This document shows, in pieces, positions 43,177 through 51,879 of a stretch of DNA of 64,000 bases; positions within the stretch are counted from its first letter, which is position 1, and each line of letters opens with the position of its first letter. The stretch is from the NCBI GenBank assembly GCA_035938175.1, contig DASZHD010000027.1:62001-126000 (forward strand). The letters run 5' to 3'. Made by a program: the position numbers and the translations under genes. Below the pieces are notes generated by a model. That model did no database searches and was not told the origin of the DNA. It saw only the letters and a program-made list of their open reading frames with translations. The stretch comes from DASRDE01 sp035938175. Lineage in GTDB: Bacteria; Vulcanimicrobiota; Vulcanimicrobiia; Vulcanimicrobiales; Vulcanimicrobiaceae.

Positions 43177-45774
43177 CTACTCATACCGCAATGCTGCCGC
43201 CGGATCGATCCGGGCCGCGCGCAAAGCGGGCAATAGTGCGGCGACCAGCGCCGACGCGACGAGCAACACCGTCACGCTTAACAACACGAGCGGATCGACG
43301 GGCTTCACCTGATACAACTGATCCACAATCGCGCGACCCGCGGCCGCAGCCAACACCAAGCCGATCGCAACGCCCGCTGCAATCAACACCGCGATTCCGC
43401 CGAGCACGTTGCGCACGACGGCAACGGCGCTGGACCCAACCGCCATGCGGATGCCGAATTCTTGAAACCGCTGTGAAACGGAATAGCTCACGACTGCGAA
43501 GATGCCGGCGATTGCCAGGCATAGCGCGATTGCCGCAAGCACAGTAAGCAACGCTGCGGACAGACGCGCACCGCTTGCCTCTTCGCCCAGGCGCTGCGCG
43601 ATCGACTCGACCGGCGGCGGCTCCGCGGCCGGATCGAGTGAGGCGAAGGCGCCTTCGATCTTGCTGCGCATTGCCGCCGAGTCCGGAGCCGCGACGATTG
43701 CCGTGATCCACGGCGTTACGGCCTGATCCAGCGGAAGATAAACCGTCGGTTGCGCGACTGCAGTGGGACCATCGCGGTCGTCGCTCACTTGCCCCACGAT
43801 CGTGCGCCAAACCGGGGGTCCGGGTTGATTCGGTACAGCGATTTGAATTCGCGTTCCGAGGGGATTGCTTCGGGCACGCAACAGACGCGAGAACGCACCA
43901 TTCACAATCGCCACCGGAGCGGCAGAACTCGTATCGCCCGCTGCAAATATCCGCCCGCGTTCCAGTGAAATGCCCAGCGTGTCGAAGTACGCCGGCGACA
44001 CGGAGGCGAGCGCCGCGATGGCGTTGCCGTTCGATGGCTGACCGGAAATCCGCAAACTCATCTGAATGCTCGCATTGCTCGTCGGATAATTCGAACCGAG
44101 TGCCACGCGCGGTCCGGCGATCGCCGTCAACGCCGAATCGAGGCGGTGCAGCAGCGCACGTTTCGCGTCGATCGTCGGGAAACGGCGGGCGGGTATCGCG
44201 TAAATATCCGTCACCAAAAGTCCCGAGGTGCGAATTCCCAAATCTGCGTGCGTCAAGCCGTAGAAACTGCGGATCGCAAGTCCTGATGACGTAACCAGTG
44301 CCAGCGCAAGCGCAAGTTCGGCGACGACGAGCACCGATTGAAACCCTTTGCCTGCCGCGCGGCTGCCCGAGCGTCCCGCGGCCTTAATTGCCCGCAGCGG
44401 CGCAGAAAACGCGAGTATCCACGCCGGCGCGGATCCCGCCACGACGGTGGCGAGCCCGACAATGGCAATTGCATACGCGACGATTGGAAGATCGATCCGG
44501 ATCGAACCGAGGCGCGGTATTTGGGCGGCAGCCAGCCCCGCAAAGACGCGCAGCGCGGCGAACGCGATGGCCAGTCCGACGGCTCCGCCGAGCACCGCCA
44601 ATACGCCCGACTCGGTGAGCAATTGCGAAGCGATGCGTTTGCGCGACGCACCCAGCGCCAAACGTAACGACAGCTCGTGCGTTCTGGCATTGGACTGCGT
44701 CAACAGCAAACCCGCGATGTTCGCGCACATGATTAAAAATACGCCGGCTGCGGCAGCATAAGCGGCCCAAAGGGCGGCCGGCGAGATCGCGCCGACCAGT
44801 GCATCGCGCAGCGGCCTGATCGACCAAACCCAGTCGCGATAGTAGCGCGGGTAGCGGCGGCGCAGCTGGTCCAGCACGCGCTGCATGTCGGCGCGTGCAG
44901 ACTGCGGAGTGAAGCCCGCTTTTATCGATCCGATCGCCGAGAGGTCGCGCGCGCCACGGCGGCTCAGGGGGCTGTTCTGAGGGAAAAGTGTCCACACGTC
45001 GGCGTTGAAGAAACTGCCGAGCTCCGGCGCCGGGGATTCAAAACCGGGCGGCGCGACGCCGATTATTTGGTACGACGTGCCGTCGAGCAAAACGCGGCGT
45101 CCGACGACGTTCGGGTTTCCCGCAAACGTCGACCGCCACAACCGATCGGATATGACGATGGCATCCGGATTCTGCGATCGCGCGTCGCCTGACGAGAAGA
45201 AGCGGCCCGCTTGCGAACGCGTGCCCAGAACGTCGAAAAACGCGTACGTGACGTCGGAAACGTTCAGCGAGCGCGGCTTTCCGAAACCCGTCAACGTCTT
45301 GCCGTCCTCCATGAACCCGGCGACGTTCCGCAGCGCAACGCTGCGCTGTTGCAGGTCGATAACGTCCGGGAGCGACATGGCCAGAAAACCAGAGGTCGAA
45401 TGCACGTCGCTCAACGCAAAGTTCAGAACGCGATCCGCATTCGGATACGGCAGCGGAGCCAGAAGAATCGCGTCGAGTACGCTGAACACGCCGACGTTCG
45501 CGCCGATGCCAAGCGCGAACGTGATGACGATCACGACCGCCATCAGCTTCGTCTTGCGCAGCCGCCGCAGGGCGTTGCCGACGTCACGCGCGAGGTTTTC
45601 GGCGCGCATGCTCAAGCCGGTTGTGATGATGTCCGCAAGCAGTCGCAGCAGAAAGGCCGCGCCGGTGCCTTCGGTGCGCCGGCGCAATTCAAAATCGTTG
45701 ACGATTTGCGTGCGGTAGTTTTTCCGGAAATCACCCGGATAAGCCAGGCAAGCGGCATATAACAGGCCGTGCAT
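43177..45774 (-). CDS. ABC-type permease, MacB/FtsX duplicated type (ADOP-like), first copy
   Basis: The protein from MHGLLYAACLAYPGDFRKNY is 865 residues: an N-terminal helical part that resembles the start of Acidobacteria-type duplicated orphan permeases, then two FtsX permease modules, each with MacB-PCD-like periplasmic regions (AFALGIGANVGVFSVLDAIL, AALWAAYAAAAGVFLIMCAN) and four-helix ends (VRNVLGGIAVLIAAGVAIGL). It is translationally linked to a PadR regulator (TGA A ATG). Such permeases work without their own ATPase gene or with a shared one; a MacB-type ATPase is at 46194. Confidence 0.82.
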   Translation of the reverse strand: MHGLLYAACLAYPGDFRKNYRTQIVNDFELRRRTEGTGAAFLLRLLADIITTGLSMRAENLARDVGNALRRLRKTKLMAVVIVITFALGIGANVGVFSVLDAILLAPLPYPNADRVLNFALSDVHSTSGFLAMSLPDVIDLQQRSVALRNVAGFMEDGKTLTGFGKPRSLNVSDVTYAFFDVLGTRSQAGRFFSSGDARSQNPDAIVISDRLWRSTFAGNPNVVGRRVLLDGTSYQIIGVAPPGFESPAPELGSFFNADVWTLFPQNSPLSRRGARDLSAIGSIKAGFTPQSARADMQRVLDQLRRRYPRYYRDWVWSIRPLRDALVGAISPAALWAAYAAAAGVFLIMCANIAGLLLTQSNARTHELSLRLALGASRKRIASQLLTESGVLAVLGGAVGLAIAFAALRVFAGLAAAQIPRLGSIRIDLPIVAYAIAIVGLATVVAGSAPAWILAFSAPLRAIKAAGRSGSRAAGKGFQSVLVVAELALALALVTSSGLAIRSFYGLTHADLGIRTSGLLVTDIYAIPARRFPTIDAKRALLHRLDSALTAIAGPRVALGSNYPTSNASIQMSLRISGQPSNGNAIAALASVSPAYFDTLGISLERGRIFAAGDTSSAAPVAIVNGAFSRLLRARSNPLGTRIQIAVPNQPGPPVWRTIVGQVSDDRDGPTAVAQPTVYLPLDQAVTPWITAIVAAPDSAAMRSKIEGAFASLDPAAEPPPVESIAQRLGEEASGARLSAALLTVLAAIALCLAIAGIFAVVSYSVSQRFQEFGIRMAVGSSAVAVVRNVLGGIAVLIAAGVAIGLVLAAAAGRAIVDQLYQVKPVDPLVLLSVTVLLVASALVAALLPALRAARIDPAAALRYE

Positions 45775-45775
45775 T

Positions 45776-46129
45776 TCAAATGGCCCCGGCGGGGAGAAAA
45801 TTGCAGTTCCGCGCCATGCGCACCATGTCGGCCAAGCGCGACGCTTCGGCTTGCGCCACACGCCGGCCGCGCGGCGTCAAACGGTAACAGCGGCGGCGGG
45901 GATCGTCATCGTGATCGATTTCGGCAATCCAGCCGTCCGAGAGCATTTGGCGGATGATGGGATACAGCGTGCCCGGCGTCAGACGAACGGCTCCGCCGGT
46001 CTGCGTTTCGACGGCTTTGGCTATCGCGTAACCGTGGTGTTCGCCATCCGCCAAAGCGAGGAGCACGTAAAAAACGCGCGGACTCAAGGGCAAGACGTCT
46101 CGAAAATCGGCCGGCATGGCGCTCTCCAT
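45776..46129 (-). CDS. PadR-family transcriptional regulator, copy 1
   Basis: The 117-residue winged-helix protein has PadR features: RVFYVLLALADGEHHGYAIA, GGAVRLTPGTLYPIIRQML (wing) and a C-terminal dimer helix. A second in-frame ATG at 46117 (MPADF) has GGAGAG four bases upstream and may be the real start. It precedes the ADOP-like permease by one base and probably represses it together with itself. ATATATCGA direct repeats lie just upstream. Confidence 0.88.
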   Translation of the reverse strand: MESAMPADFRDVLPLSPRVFYVLLALADGEHHGYAIAKAVETQTGGAVRLTPGTLYPIIRQMLSDGWIAEIDHDDDPRRRCYRLTPRGRRVAQAEASRLADMVRMARNCNFLPAGAI

Positions 46130-46138
46130 CGATCTCGG

Positions 46139-46162
46139 ATATATCGAATATCAATATATCGA
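46139..46162 (-). promoter_or_regulatory. AT-rich repeats upstream of PadR copy 1
   Basis: ATATATCGA occurs at 46139-46147 and again at 46154-46162 on the plus strand, 15 bases apart (about one and a half helix turns). They are next to the PadR start and share the ATATCG word with the elements upstream of the other two PadR genes. Confidence 0.5.
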
Positions 46163-46193
46163 AGATCGACGCTTTTGGCAAGCCGCCGCGCCC

Positions 46194-46883
46194 TTACAAA
46201 GCGGCCGCTGCGACCTTTTCTTGGACGAGCTGACCGTCCAAAAGACCGATCGTGCGTTTCGCCTGCTTCGCGAAGCGAAAATCGTGCGTTACCATGACGA
46301 TCGTCGAACCGTATTCGTGCAGCTCGGCCAGCAATTCCATCACCGCTTCGCCGTTGTGCGTATCCAAATTTCCTGTCGGCTCGTCTGCGAGCAAGATCGA
46401 CGGGTCGCCGGCTAAGGCGCGTGCCACAGCGACGCGCTGCTGTTCGCCTCCGGAGAGCTGCATCGGGTAGTGCTTGGCGCGGTGCGACATATGCACGCGT
46501 TCCAGCACCTCGGCAACGCGCGACTTACGCTCGCCCTTGGTCATCCCGCGGTAGACCAGCGGCAGCTCCACGTTCTCGTAGATCGAAAGATCGCCGATCA
46601 GGTTGAAGTTTTGAAAGATGAACCCGATTTCGCGGTTCCGTATCGAAGCGCGCTCGCTCGAACTGAGCTTTTCGATGGCTCTGCCGTTCAGCCGGTACTT
46701 CCCGGATGTCGGCGTGTCGAGTAAACCGAGTATCGAAAGAAGCGTCGATTTACCGCAGCCGGAGGGGCCTTCGATTGCCACGTATTCACCGCGGTCGATT
46801 TGCAGCGTGATGCCGCGCAGCGCTCGCGTTTCTACTTCTTCCGTGAAATAACTTTTGCCGAGATCTACCAGTTCGACGAGCAT
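46194..46883 (-). CDS. MacB/LolD-type ABC transporter ATPase
   Basis: The 229-residue ATPase has Walker A GPSGCGKST, Q-loop FQNFNLIGDLS, signature LSGGEQQRVAVARAL, Walker B ILLADEPTG and switch His in VTHDFRFA, close to LolD/MacB ATPases. Such ATPases pair with FtsX-type permeases. It follows the adaptor gene by about 10 bases and is in one operon with adaptor and PadR copy 2. Its permease partner is most likely one of the ADOP-like proteins. Confidence 0.92.
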   Translation of the reverse strand: MLVELVDLGKSYFTEEVETRALRGITLQIDRGEYVAIEGPSGCGKSTLLSILGLLDTPTSGKYRLNGRAIEKLSSSERASIRNREIGFIFQNFNLIGDLSIYENVELPLVYRGMTKGERKSRVAEVLERVHMSHRAKHYPMQLSGGEQQRVAVARALAGDPSILLADEPTGNLDTHNGEAVMELLAELHEYGSTIVMVTHDFRFAKQAKRTIGLLDGQLVQEKVAAAAL

Positions 46884-46892
46884 TGGAGCCTC

Positions 46893-48185
46893 CTAATGAA
46901 GTGTCAACTGCGGCTTATCGAGATAGTTGGACATATCCGAGACGATGACCACGTCGCCCGGCGCCAGACCGGACAAGACTTGCACGCGATCGGCAGAACC
47001 CTGCCCCAGGCGGACGCGTACGCGCACGGCGCGCTTTCCGCCATCCACGACCTTGAAGAGATCGAGCGACTGCGAATCCGAAGAGCCGGCGGGTCTGGCG
47101 ATGGATACCGCGTTTGGTATTGCGGCGATTTCGACCGTGCCGTCGACGTTCGCATCCGGGCGCGCTCCGGGCGGCAGCGTCCCCGCAAAGGATACGTCTA
47201 CGGCGACCGTTCCGTTTTGCGCAGCCGGCGCGATGTGCGATACTCGCCCCGTGATGATGCCGTTACCCGTGTCGATGCGCGTACGCATGCCGGGGATGAC
47301 TGCGTGCACGTCGCCTTCCGCGACCTGCAACACCGCTTTGAGAAAATGCGTATCGGCGATGCGCGCGATCTCGGCACCCTGACTCACGACCATCCCGGGA
47401 TCGACGTCGACGGATTGAACGATACCGCCGCTTGCAGCGCGCACGGTGAGTGCGTCCACTTCAGAAGCGGCCGCCTGGAGCTGAGCCGCGGCTTGATCCA
47501 CCTGCGCCTGCGCCGCAGCGACCTTCGCATTGCCGTCGGCAGCGGCGACGCCCACCTGCGCGCGGCTGGTGCGCAGATCGTTGACGCTCGTCCTGGCTTT
47601 GATTTCGGCTTGCCGGTAGGCGATATCCGAAACCAACCCTTTTCCGTGCAGCGACTCCAGCGACTCCGCTTGCAGCGCATCTTGCTGCATCTGCGCCGTG
47701 GCATCCGCGTATGCGCTTTGCTGCGTGAGTTGCGCGGCCTGCGCTTGTTGTTTTGCGCTCGCGAGATCCGCTTGCGCTACTTGCAACTGCGATCGTGCCG
47801 TGGTTACGGCCGCCTCGAGCGTCGGATTTTGCATTTGCGCCAGGACACTGCCCACTTCCACGACGCTGCCGGGCTTGACGCCGATCTGGTTGATGACTCC
47901 GGCCTGCGTCGCGCTTGCAACCCGTACGCGCTCGGGGGCGAATGCCCCCTGAGCGCTTACGGCGCGCAGCAACGTTCCGCGCTGCGCGGTGTCGGTGACG
48001 AGCGTCGATGTATCGACTACGGTGGAGGTACTCCCGCCACGCGACAACGACGAAACCGCCCACACAAGCAATGCGACGAGCGCGATCGCACCCGCGATTG
48101 CGTACAGGCCTTTGGGCGCCATGCGCCTGCGTTCGCGCACCACGTCCATTGCCGGCACACGATCGCTGACGGCTTTGGGTCGCAT
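46893..48185 (-). CDS. MacA/HlyD-like periplasmic adaptor protein
   Basis: The 430-residue protein has an N-terminal membrane helix (LYAIAGAIALVALLVWAVSS), a biotinyl-like half (GAFAPERVRVASATQAGVIN), a coiled-coil hairpin (about 130-230, QAAQLTQQSAYADATAQMQQ) and beta-barrel part (VRAASGGIVQSVDVDPGMVV, TRIDTGNGIITGRVSHI). It should link an inner-membrane MacB-like transporter with the outer membrane. It is between PadR copy 2 and the ATPase. Confidence 0.88.
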   Translation of the reverse strand: MRPKAVSDRVPAMDVVRERRRMAPKGLYAIAGAIALVALLVWAVSSLSRGGSTSTVVDTSTLVTDTAQRGTLLRAVSAQGAFAPERVRVASATQAGVINQIGVKPGSVVEVGSVLAQMQNPTLEAAVTTARSQLQVAQADLASAKQQAQAAQLTQQSAYADATAQMQQDALQAESLESLHGKGLVSDIAYRQAEIKARTSVNDLRTSRAQVGVAAADGNAKVAAAQAQVDQAAAQLQAAASEVDALTVRAASGGIVQSVDVDPGMVVSQGAEIARIADTHFLKAVLQVAEGDVHAVIPGMRTRIDTGNGIITGRVSHIAPAAQNGTVAVDVSFAGTLPPGARPDANVDGTVEIAAIPNAVSIARPAGSSDSQSLDLFKVVDGGKRAVRVRVRLGQGSADRVQVLSGLAPGDVVIVSDMSNYLDKPQLTLH

Positions 48186-48188
48186 TCG

Positions 48189-48542
48189 TTACGCCATCAC
48201 CGGTAGAAGACGGCGGGAGCGCGCGAGATCCACGAGCTCCGCTAAGCGTGCAGCTTCGGCTTGCGCTATTCGCCGGCCCCACGGCGTCAGGCGATAGTAA
48301 CGCCGTCCCATTGCGTCTTCATCGTCACGTTCAATCTCGACGATCCATCCATCGGTGCACAGCTGCTTCAGTTGGCGGTAAAGCGTTCCCGAACCAAGCC
48401 GGATCTGGCCACGCGTGGAAGTCGCCACTTCTTTGGTGATGCTGTAACCGTGGCGTTCTCCGTCCGCGAGCGCGAGCAGAATGTGAAACGCGCTTTGCGT
48501 AAGTGGGAGCAATTCGGACGCATCTCGACGGCGGTTGAGCAT
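48189..48542 (-). CDS. PadR-family transcriptional regulator, copy 2
   Basis: The 117-residue protein starts at ATG 48542 with an AGGA ribosome site about 8 bases upstream (a TTG six bases earlier is an alternative). Winged-helix signature: SAFHILLALADGERHGYSIT, RLGSGTLYRQLKQLCTDGWI, then a C-terminal helix of Ala/Arg-rich type. It is the first gene of the adaptor-ATPase operon and has a strong palindromic operator directly upstream. Confidence 0.9.
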   Translation of the reverse strand: MLNRRRDASELLPLTQSAFHILLALADGERHGYSITKEVATSTRGQIRLGSGTLYRQLKQLCTDGWIVEIERDDEDAMGRRYYRLTPWGRRIAQAEAARLAELVDLARSRRLLPVMA

Positions 48543-48591
48543 CGGCAATTCCTAAAGCGGTTCGAAAGCGCGATCGCAAGGGGACAGAACT

Positions 48592-48639
48592 ATGTCCACT
48601 TGCGACATATCGTGCTTAGACTATATCGCAAGTGGACAT
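48592..48639 (-). promoter_or_regulatory. Large inverted repeat upstream of PadR copy 2 operon
   Basis: ATGTCCACTTGCGA (48592-48605) and its perfect complement TCGCAAGTGGACAT (48626-48639) form 14-base arms around 20 bases. Each half also contains an ATGT-n9-ACAT or ATAT-n9-ACAT element, like known PadR boxes. It is the likely operator for the 48542-46194 operon. Confidence 0.75.
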
Positions 48640-48661
48640 ATTGGTCAAGAACCCCGGGCTC

Positions 48662-48782
48662 GTCATCGTGAGGTATTGCTTGTCATCGTGAGGTATCGAA
48701 CGACCCCGAGGCATCGAGGGGAATTTTTGAAACGGGCTAAGGCCCTTCGATTCCTCAGGGTCGTTCGATACCTCACGATGAC
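48662..48782. repeat. Dispersed repeat element, copy 4 (core replaced, hairpin form)
   Basis: GTCATCGTGAGGTATCGAAC at 48682 and its inverted complement at the right end (to 48782) form a long stem with few mismatches around a short A/T-rich centre. The left part is preceded by an extra half unit at 48662. It lacks the hairpin core of copies 1-3. It lies 23 bases after the stop of the second ADOP-like gene. Confidence 0.75.
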
Positions 48783-48805
48783 GAGTGATGCTCACCATGA
48801 AACTG

Positions 48806-51370
48806 CTACTCATACCGCAAAGCCCGCGCCGGCGCCACGCGCGTTGCGCGAAGCGCGGGAACGAGCGCGGCAAAAACCGCGCAGGCAACGAGCAGGACGA
48901 CGACGCCGGCGAACGTCGCCGGATCCAGCGGTGACGTCTCAAACAGCATCGCGCTGAGCAACTGCGTGGAAATCGCCGCCAGAACCAAGCCCAGCGCGAT
49001 TCCCAGCGCGCATTGACGCAAAGCTCCCGCAACGACGTTCGAAAGCACCGCCGCATTCGTGGCGCCGATCGCTTTGCGAATTCCGAACTCGCGCGTGCGC
49101 TGTTCTACGCCGTACGCCGTCACCGCGTAAACGCCGGCGAGCGCCAGCAGCAACGCGATGAACGCGAATGCTCCGAACAGGAGTGCCGCAGCGAGCGCCT
49201 TGCCGCTGTCCTCCGCGAAGATCTCGCGATACGGCTGCAGTTTCGGCGCCGCAAATTGCGGATCCACCGCGCGGTATGCGCCGGTTAACCCGGCGAGAAG
49301 CCCGCCGTCGCGGCCGTTCGTTCGTATGACGAATCGCCCGACCGCGCGAATCTGCGTGTTCGGGAAGTATTGCGCCGGAGCGATCGGGACGCGAAAACCA
49401 TTGCGCGTGTCTCCGACGACGCCGACGATCGTGCGAGTTTCCTGTTTTTGACCGCTGCTGATCCCGGGACGGTACGTGCGCCCGATCGCATCCAGCGTTC
49501 CGAAAAAGTGCTTCGCGAATGCCGCGCTGATGATGGCAACCTGCGGCGATTCGAACCGGTCACGCGAGTCGAAATCGCGTCCGCGCAGCAGCGGAATGCG
49601 CATCGTGCGGAAATAGCCGGGTCCGATCGCGTTCCCGTCAACGTCTTCCTCGCCGCGGCGTCCGGGCACTTGCGTCCCCAAACTAAAGCCCCAGTCGAAC
49701 GGAACGACGGTCGTTTCGGCGACGTCGACTACGCCCGCAATCGCGCGCATTCCGCGTTCCAAACGTCCCACGCCGCGCAAAGTCGACGCGAAATCCGGAT
49801 AGCGTTCCTTCGGGAAGCCGGGCACGTCCGCTACGTACAGATTCGTGCCCGCAAATCCGGGGTCCACGTGTGTAACCGCAATGAAGCTGCGCACGATCAA
49901 ACCCGCCGATACTACGACCGCAATAGCGAGTGCGACCTCGGCGACGACGAGCGCCGACCGCAAACGCGTAGAAGAAGATACGGCCGAACGTCCGGTGCTG
50001 CGTAGACCGGGGACCAAATCCCGCTGCGACGAAAGCGCCGGGATCAGTCCGGTGACGAGCGTCGTCAGCAGCATGATCCCCACGACGTACGCTACGACGG
50101 CAGCATCGACGTGGACGCTTTCCCACCGCGGAAGAACCTGCGCTCCAATTGCGGAAAATGCCGCGAGCACTTGCCATCCGCCGATAATGCCGAGCACTCC
50201 GCCGGCGGCCGCCAGCAAACTCATCTCCACGCACAACTGCGTTACCAGACGCGAACGCGATGCACCCAGCGCGCTGCGGACGTTCAGTTCACCTTCGCGC
50301 GCCGCGGCGCGCACCAAAGCCAAGTTTGTAACGTTCGCGCAGGCGATAATCAGCAGTAGCGCCACCGCTGCGTACAGCATCCACAGCAGGCTTTGCACGG
50401 GCGAAACGATCACCCGCAGTGCCGGCCCGAGTTGCGCCCCGCCCCACCCGCTCAGGTGGTAACGAATATAGCGGTGAACGAGTGAACCCATGACGCGATT
50501 CACGTCGGCCTGCGCGGCTCCATTGGAAACGCCGGGTTTGACGAGCGCCCATCCGACGTAGTGCTGGTAGGCGCGTTGTACGTTCATGTTGGAACGCGGA
50601 TCGAGTGCGGTCCAGTAGTCGCGCTGCACGAGCCCGGTACGCGTTACATCACGGAATTGCGGCCCCATCACGCCGACGATGTGATACGTTCCCGAGTCGA
50701 GGTGCGCTATTTGTCCGATGGCCGAAAGCGATCCGCCGAAGTACGCATGCCAGACGCGGTCCGAAACGATCAACGCGCGCGTACCCAAGTCGGCGGCAGC
50801 GAACGTGCGTCCGAGCTCCGCCTGAGCGCCCAGTACGCGAAAATATCCATCATTGACGTCGTTGCCTTCCAATCGCACGGGCTGCGCGATTCCGGTCAGC
50901 GTCGCGCTGCCGTCGCTCTCCGAAAGCCCGAATGCTTGCAGCGTCTTTGCGCCGGCGGCCAAATCCCGGCCGTCCAAATACGAGAAGTCCGATCCCGCGA
51001 CGTCTTTGGCGTCCGCCGCAACGTACATGATGCGATCTGCGCGCGGATACGGAAGCGGCCGAAGAAGAACGCCTTCTAAAACGCTGGCAATTGCGACGTT
51101 CGCCGCAATCGCAAGCGCGATGGCCAGGATCGCGACGCCGGCGTACATCGGCGAGCGCGCGAGCGTGCGCGCGGCAAACGAAAAGTCGCGGCCGAGATTT
51201 TCAAAATGCATGGAAACCCCTTGATAGATTAGGTCGGTCGAGGCGGCAAGCAGATCGACGCCGCGTGTCTTGGCGTCCGCCGCAATCGAAGACGCGTACC
51301 GGCTGCGGTAATCGCGCGGGCAAAACAGCAATGCGAATCGCAGCATCGGATGCATCGTCATGCGGTTCAT
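48806..51370 (-). CDS. ABC-type permease, MacB/FtsX duplicated type (ADOP-like), second copy
   Basis: From the ATG at 51370 (overlapping the PadR copy 3 stop as ATGA) the product is 854 residues. It has the same plan as the 43177 gene: N-terminal helical region (MLRFALLFCPRDYRSRYASS), then two FtsX modules with AILAIALAIAANVAIASVLE, LLWMLYAAVALLLIIACANV, and end segments GALRQCALGIALGLVLAAIS. The frame upstream of 51370 is only an out-of-frame reading of PadR. Substrate unknown. Confidence 0.82.
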   Translation of the reverse strand: MNRMTMHPMLRFALLFCPRDYRSRYASSIAADAKTRGVDLLAASTDLIYQGVSMHFENLGRDFSFAARTLARSPMYAGVAILAIALAIAANVAIASVLEGVLLRPLPYPRADRIMYVAADAKDVAGSDFSYLDGRDLAAGAKTLQAFGLSESDGSATLTGIAQPVRLEGNDVNDGYFRVLGAQAELGRTFAAADLGTRALIVSDRVWHAYFGGSLSAIGQIAHLDSGTYHIVGVMGPQFRDVTRTGLVQRDYWTALDPRSNMNVQRAYQHYVGWALVKPGVSNGAAQADVNRVMGSLVHRYIRYHLSGWGGAQLGPALRVIVSPVQSLLWMLYAAVALLLIIACANVTNLALVRAAAREGELNVRSALGASRSRLVTQLCVEMSLLAAAGGVLGIIGGWQVLAAFSAIGAQVLPRWESVHVDAAVVAYVVGIMLLTTLVTGLIPALSSQRDLVPGLRSTGRSAVSSSTRLRSALVVAEVALAIAVVVSAGLIVRSFIAVTHVDPGFAGTNLYVADVPGFPKERYPDFASTLRGVGRLERGMRAIAGVVDVAETTVVPFDWGFSLGTQVPGRRGEEDVDGNAIGPGYFRTMRIPLLRGRDFDSRDRFESPQVAIISAAFAKHFFGTLDAIGRTYRPGISSGQKQETRTIVGVVGDTRNGFRVPIAPAQYFPNTQIRAVGRFVIRTNGRDGGLLAGLTGAYRAVDPQFAAPKLQPYREIFAEDSGKALAAALLFGAFAFIALLLALAGVYAVTAYGVEQRTREFGIRKAIGATNAAVLSNVVAGALRQCALGIALGLVLAAISTQLLSAMLFETSPLDPATFAGVVVLLVACAVFAALVPALRATRVAPARALRYE

Positions 51371-51717
51371 CCGATAGACGGAAGCAGCCGCCGAATGCGC
51401 GCCAGTTGCACGACGTTGTCCAAACGCTGTGCTTCGGCTTGTGCGATGCGCCGCCCGAGCGGCGTTAGCTCGTAATACCGTTTTCGCCCGTCGTCGTCGC
51501 CGGTTTCGCTTTCCACGATCCAGCCGTCCGTGACCATTTGCTTCAGGTAACGATAGAGCGCGCCGGGCAGAATCCGGATGGCTCCGTCGGTCGTGCGTTC
51601 GACTTCTTCCGCGATATCGGACCCGTGCCGTTCGCTGTCTGCGAGCGCGAGCAAAATGTAAAACGCCGTCGGCCCCAAGGGCAATACTGAAGAAACATCG
51701 TGACGAGGGCGTACCAA
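51367..51717 (-). CDS. PadR-family transcriptional regulator, copy 3
   Basis: The 116-residue protein starts from a TTG at 51717 with GGAGAG six bases upstream; this length matches the other two PadR copies. An ATG at 51759 would lie inside the palindromic operator. PadR features: TAFYILLALADSERHGSDIA, GAIRILPGALYRYLKQMVTD. It overlaps the second ADOP-like permease by 4 bases and should regulate it. Confidence 0.88.
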   Translation of the reverse strand: MVRPRHDVSSVLPLGPTAFYILLALADSERHGSDIAEEVERTTDGAIRILPGALYRYLKQMVTDGWIVESETGDDDGRKRYYELTPLGRRIAQAEAQRLDNVVQLARIRRLLPSIG

Positions 51718-51734
51718 AGACCACTCTCCAATCA

Positions 51735-51772
51735 ATATCGCACTTGCGTTATATCGCATTTATGATATATCA
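51735..51772 (-). promoter_or_regulatory. Likely PadR operator upstream of copy 3
   Basis: The stretch contains ATATCGCACTTGCG, ATATCGCATTTATG and ATATATCATG in a row, sharing the ATATCGCA word with the operator at 48592-48639. It covers the region in front of the TTG start at 51717. Confidence 0.5.
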
Positions 51773-51807
51773 TGAAAACGGCGCCGTCAACGGGCGCCGG
51801 CGCCTTG

Positions 51808-51860
51808 TTGACAAGGGGAAAAGGGCCGCGTATGCTGAGCCTACACCTAATTGTTTAGGT
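51808..51860 (+). promoter_or_regulatory. blaI promoter with BlaI-type operator
   Basis: TTGACA (51808-51813), 17-base spacer and TATGCT (51831-51836) form a strong sigma70 promoter. ACCTAA-TTGT-TTAGGT (51845-51860) is an inverted repeat at the transcription start. BlaI/MecI-type repressors bind such short palindromes, and the first gene encodes one. GGAGG (51871-51875) is the ribosome site of blaI. Confidence 0.78.
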
Positions 51861-51879
51861 CACCGATCGTGGAGGTTCA

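Noticed and set aside
51718..51759. ATG start at 51759 for PadR copy 3
   Set aside because: This ATG lies inside the AT-rich operator-like stretch, and the TTG at 51717 has a good ribosome site and gives the same length as the other PadR copies.
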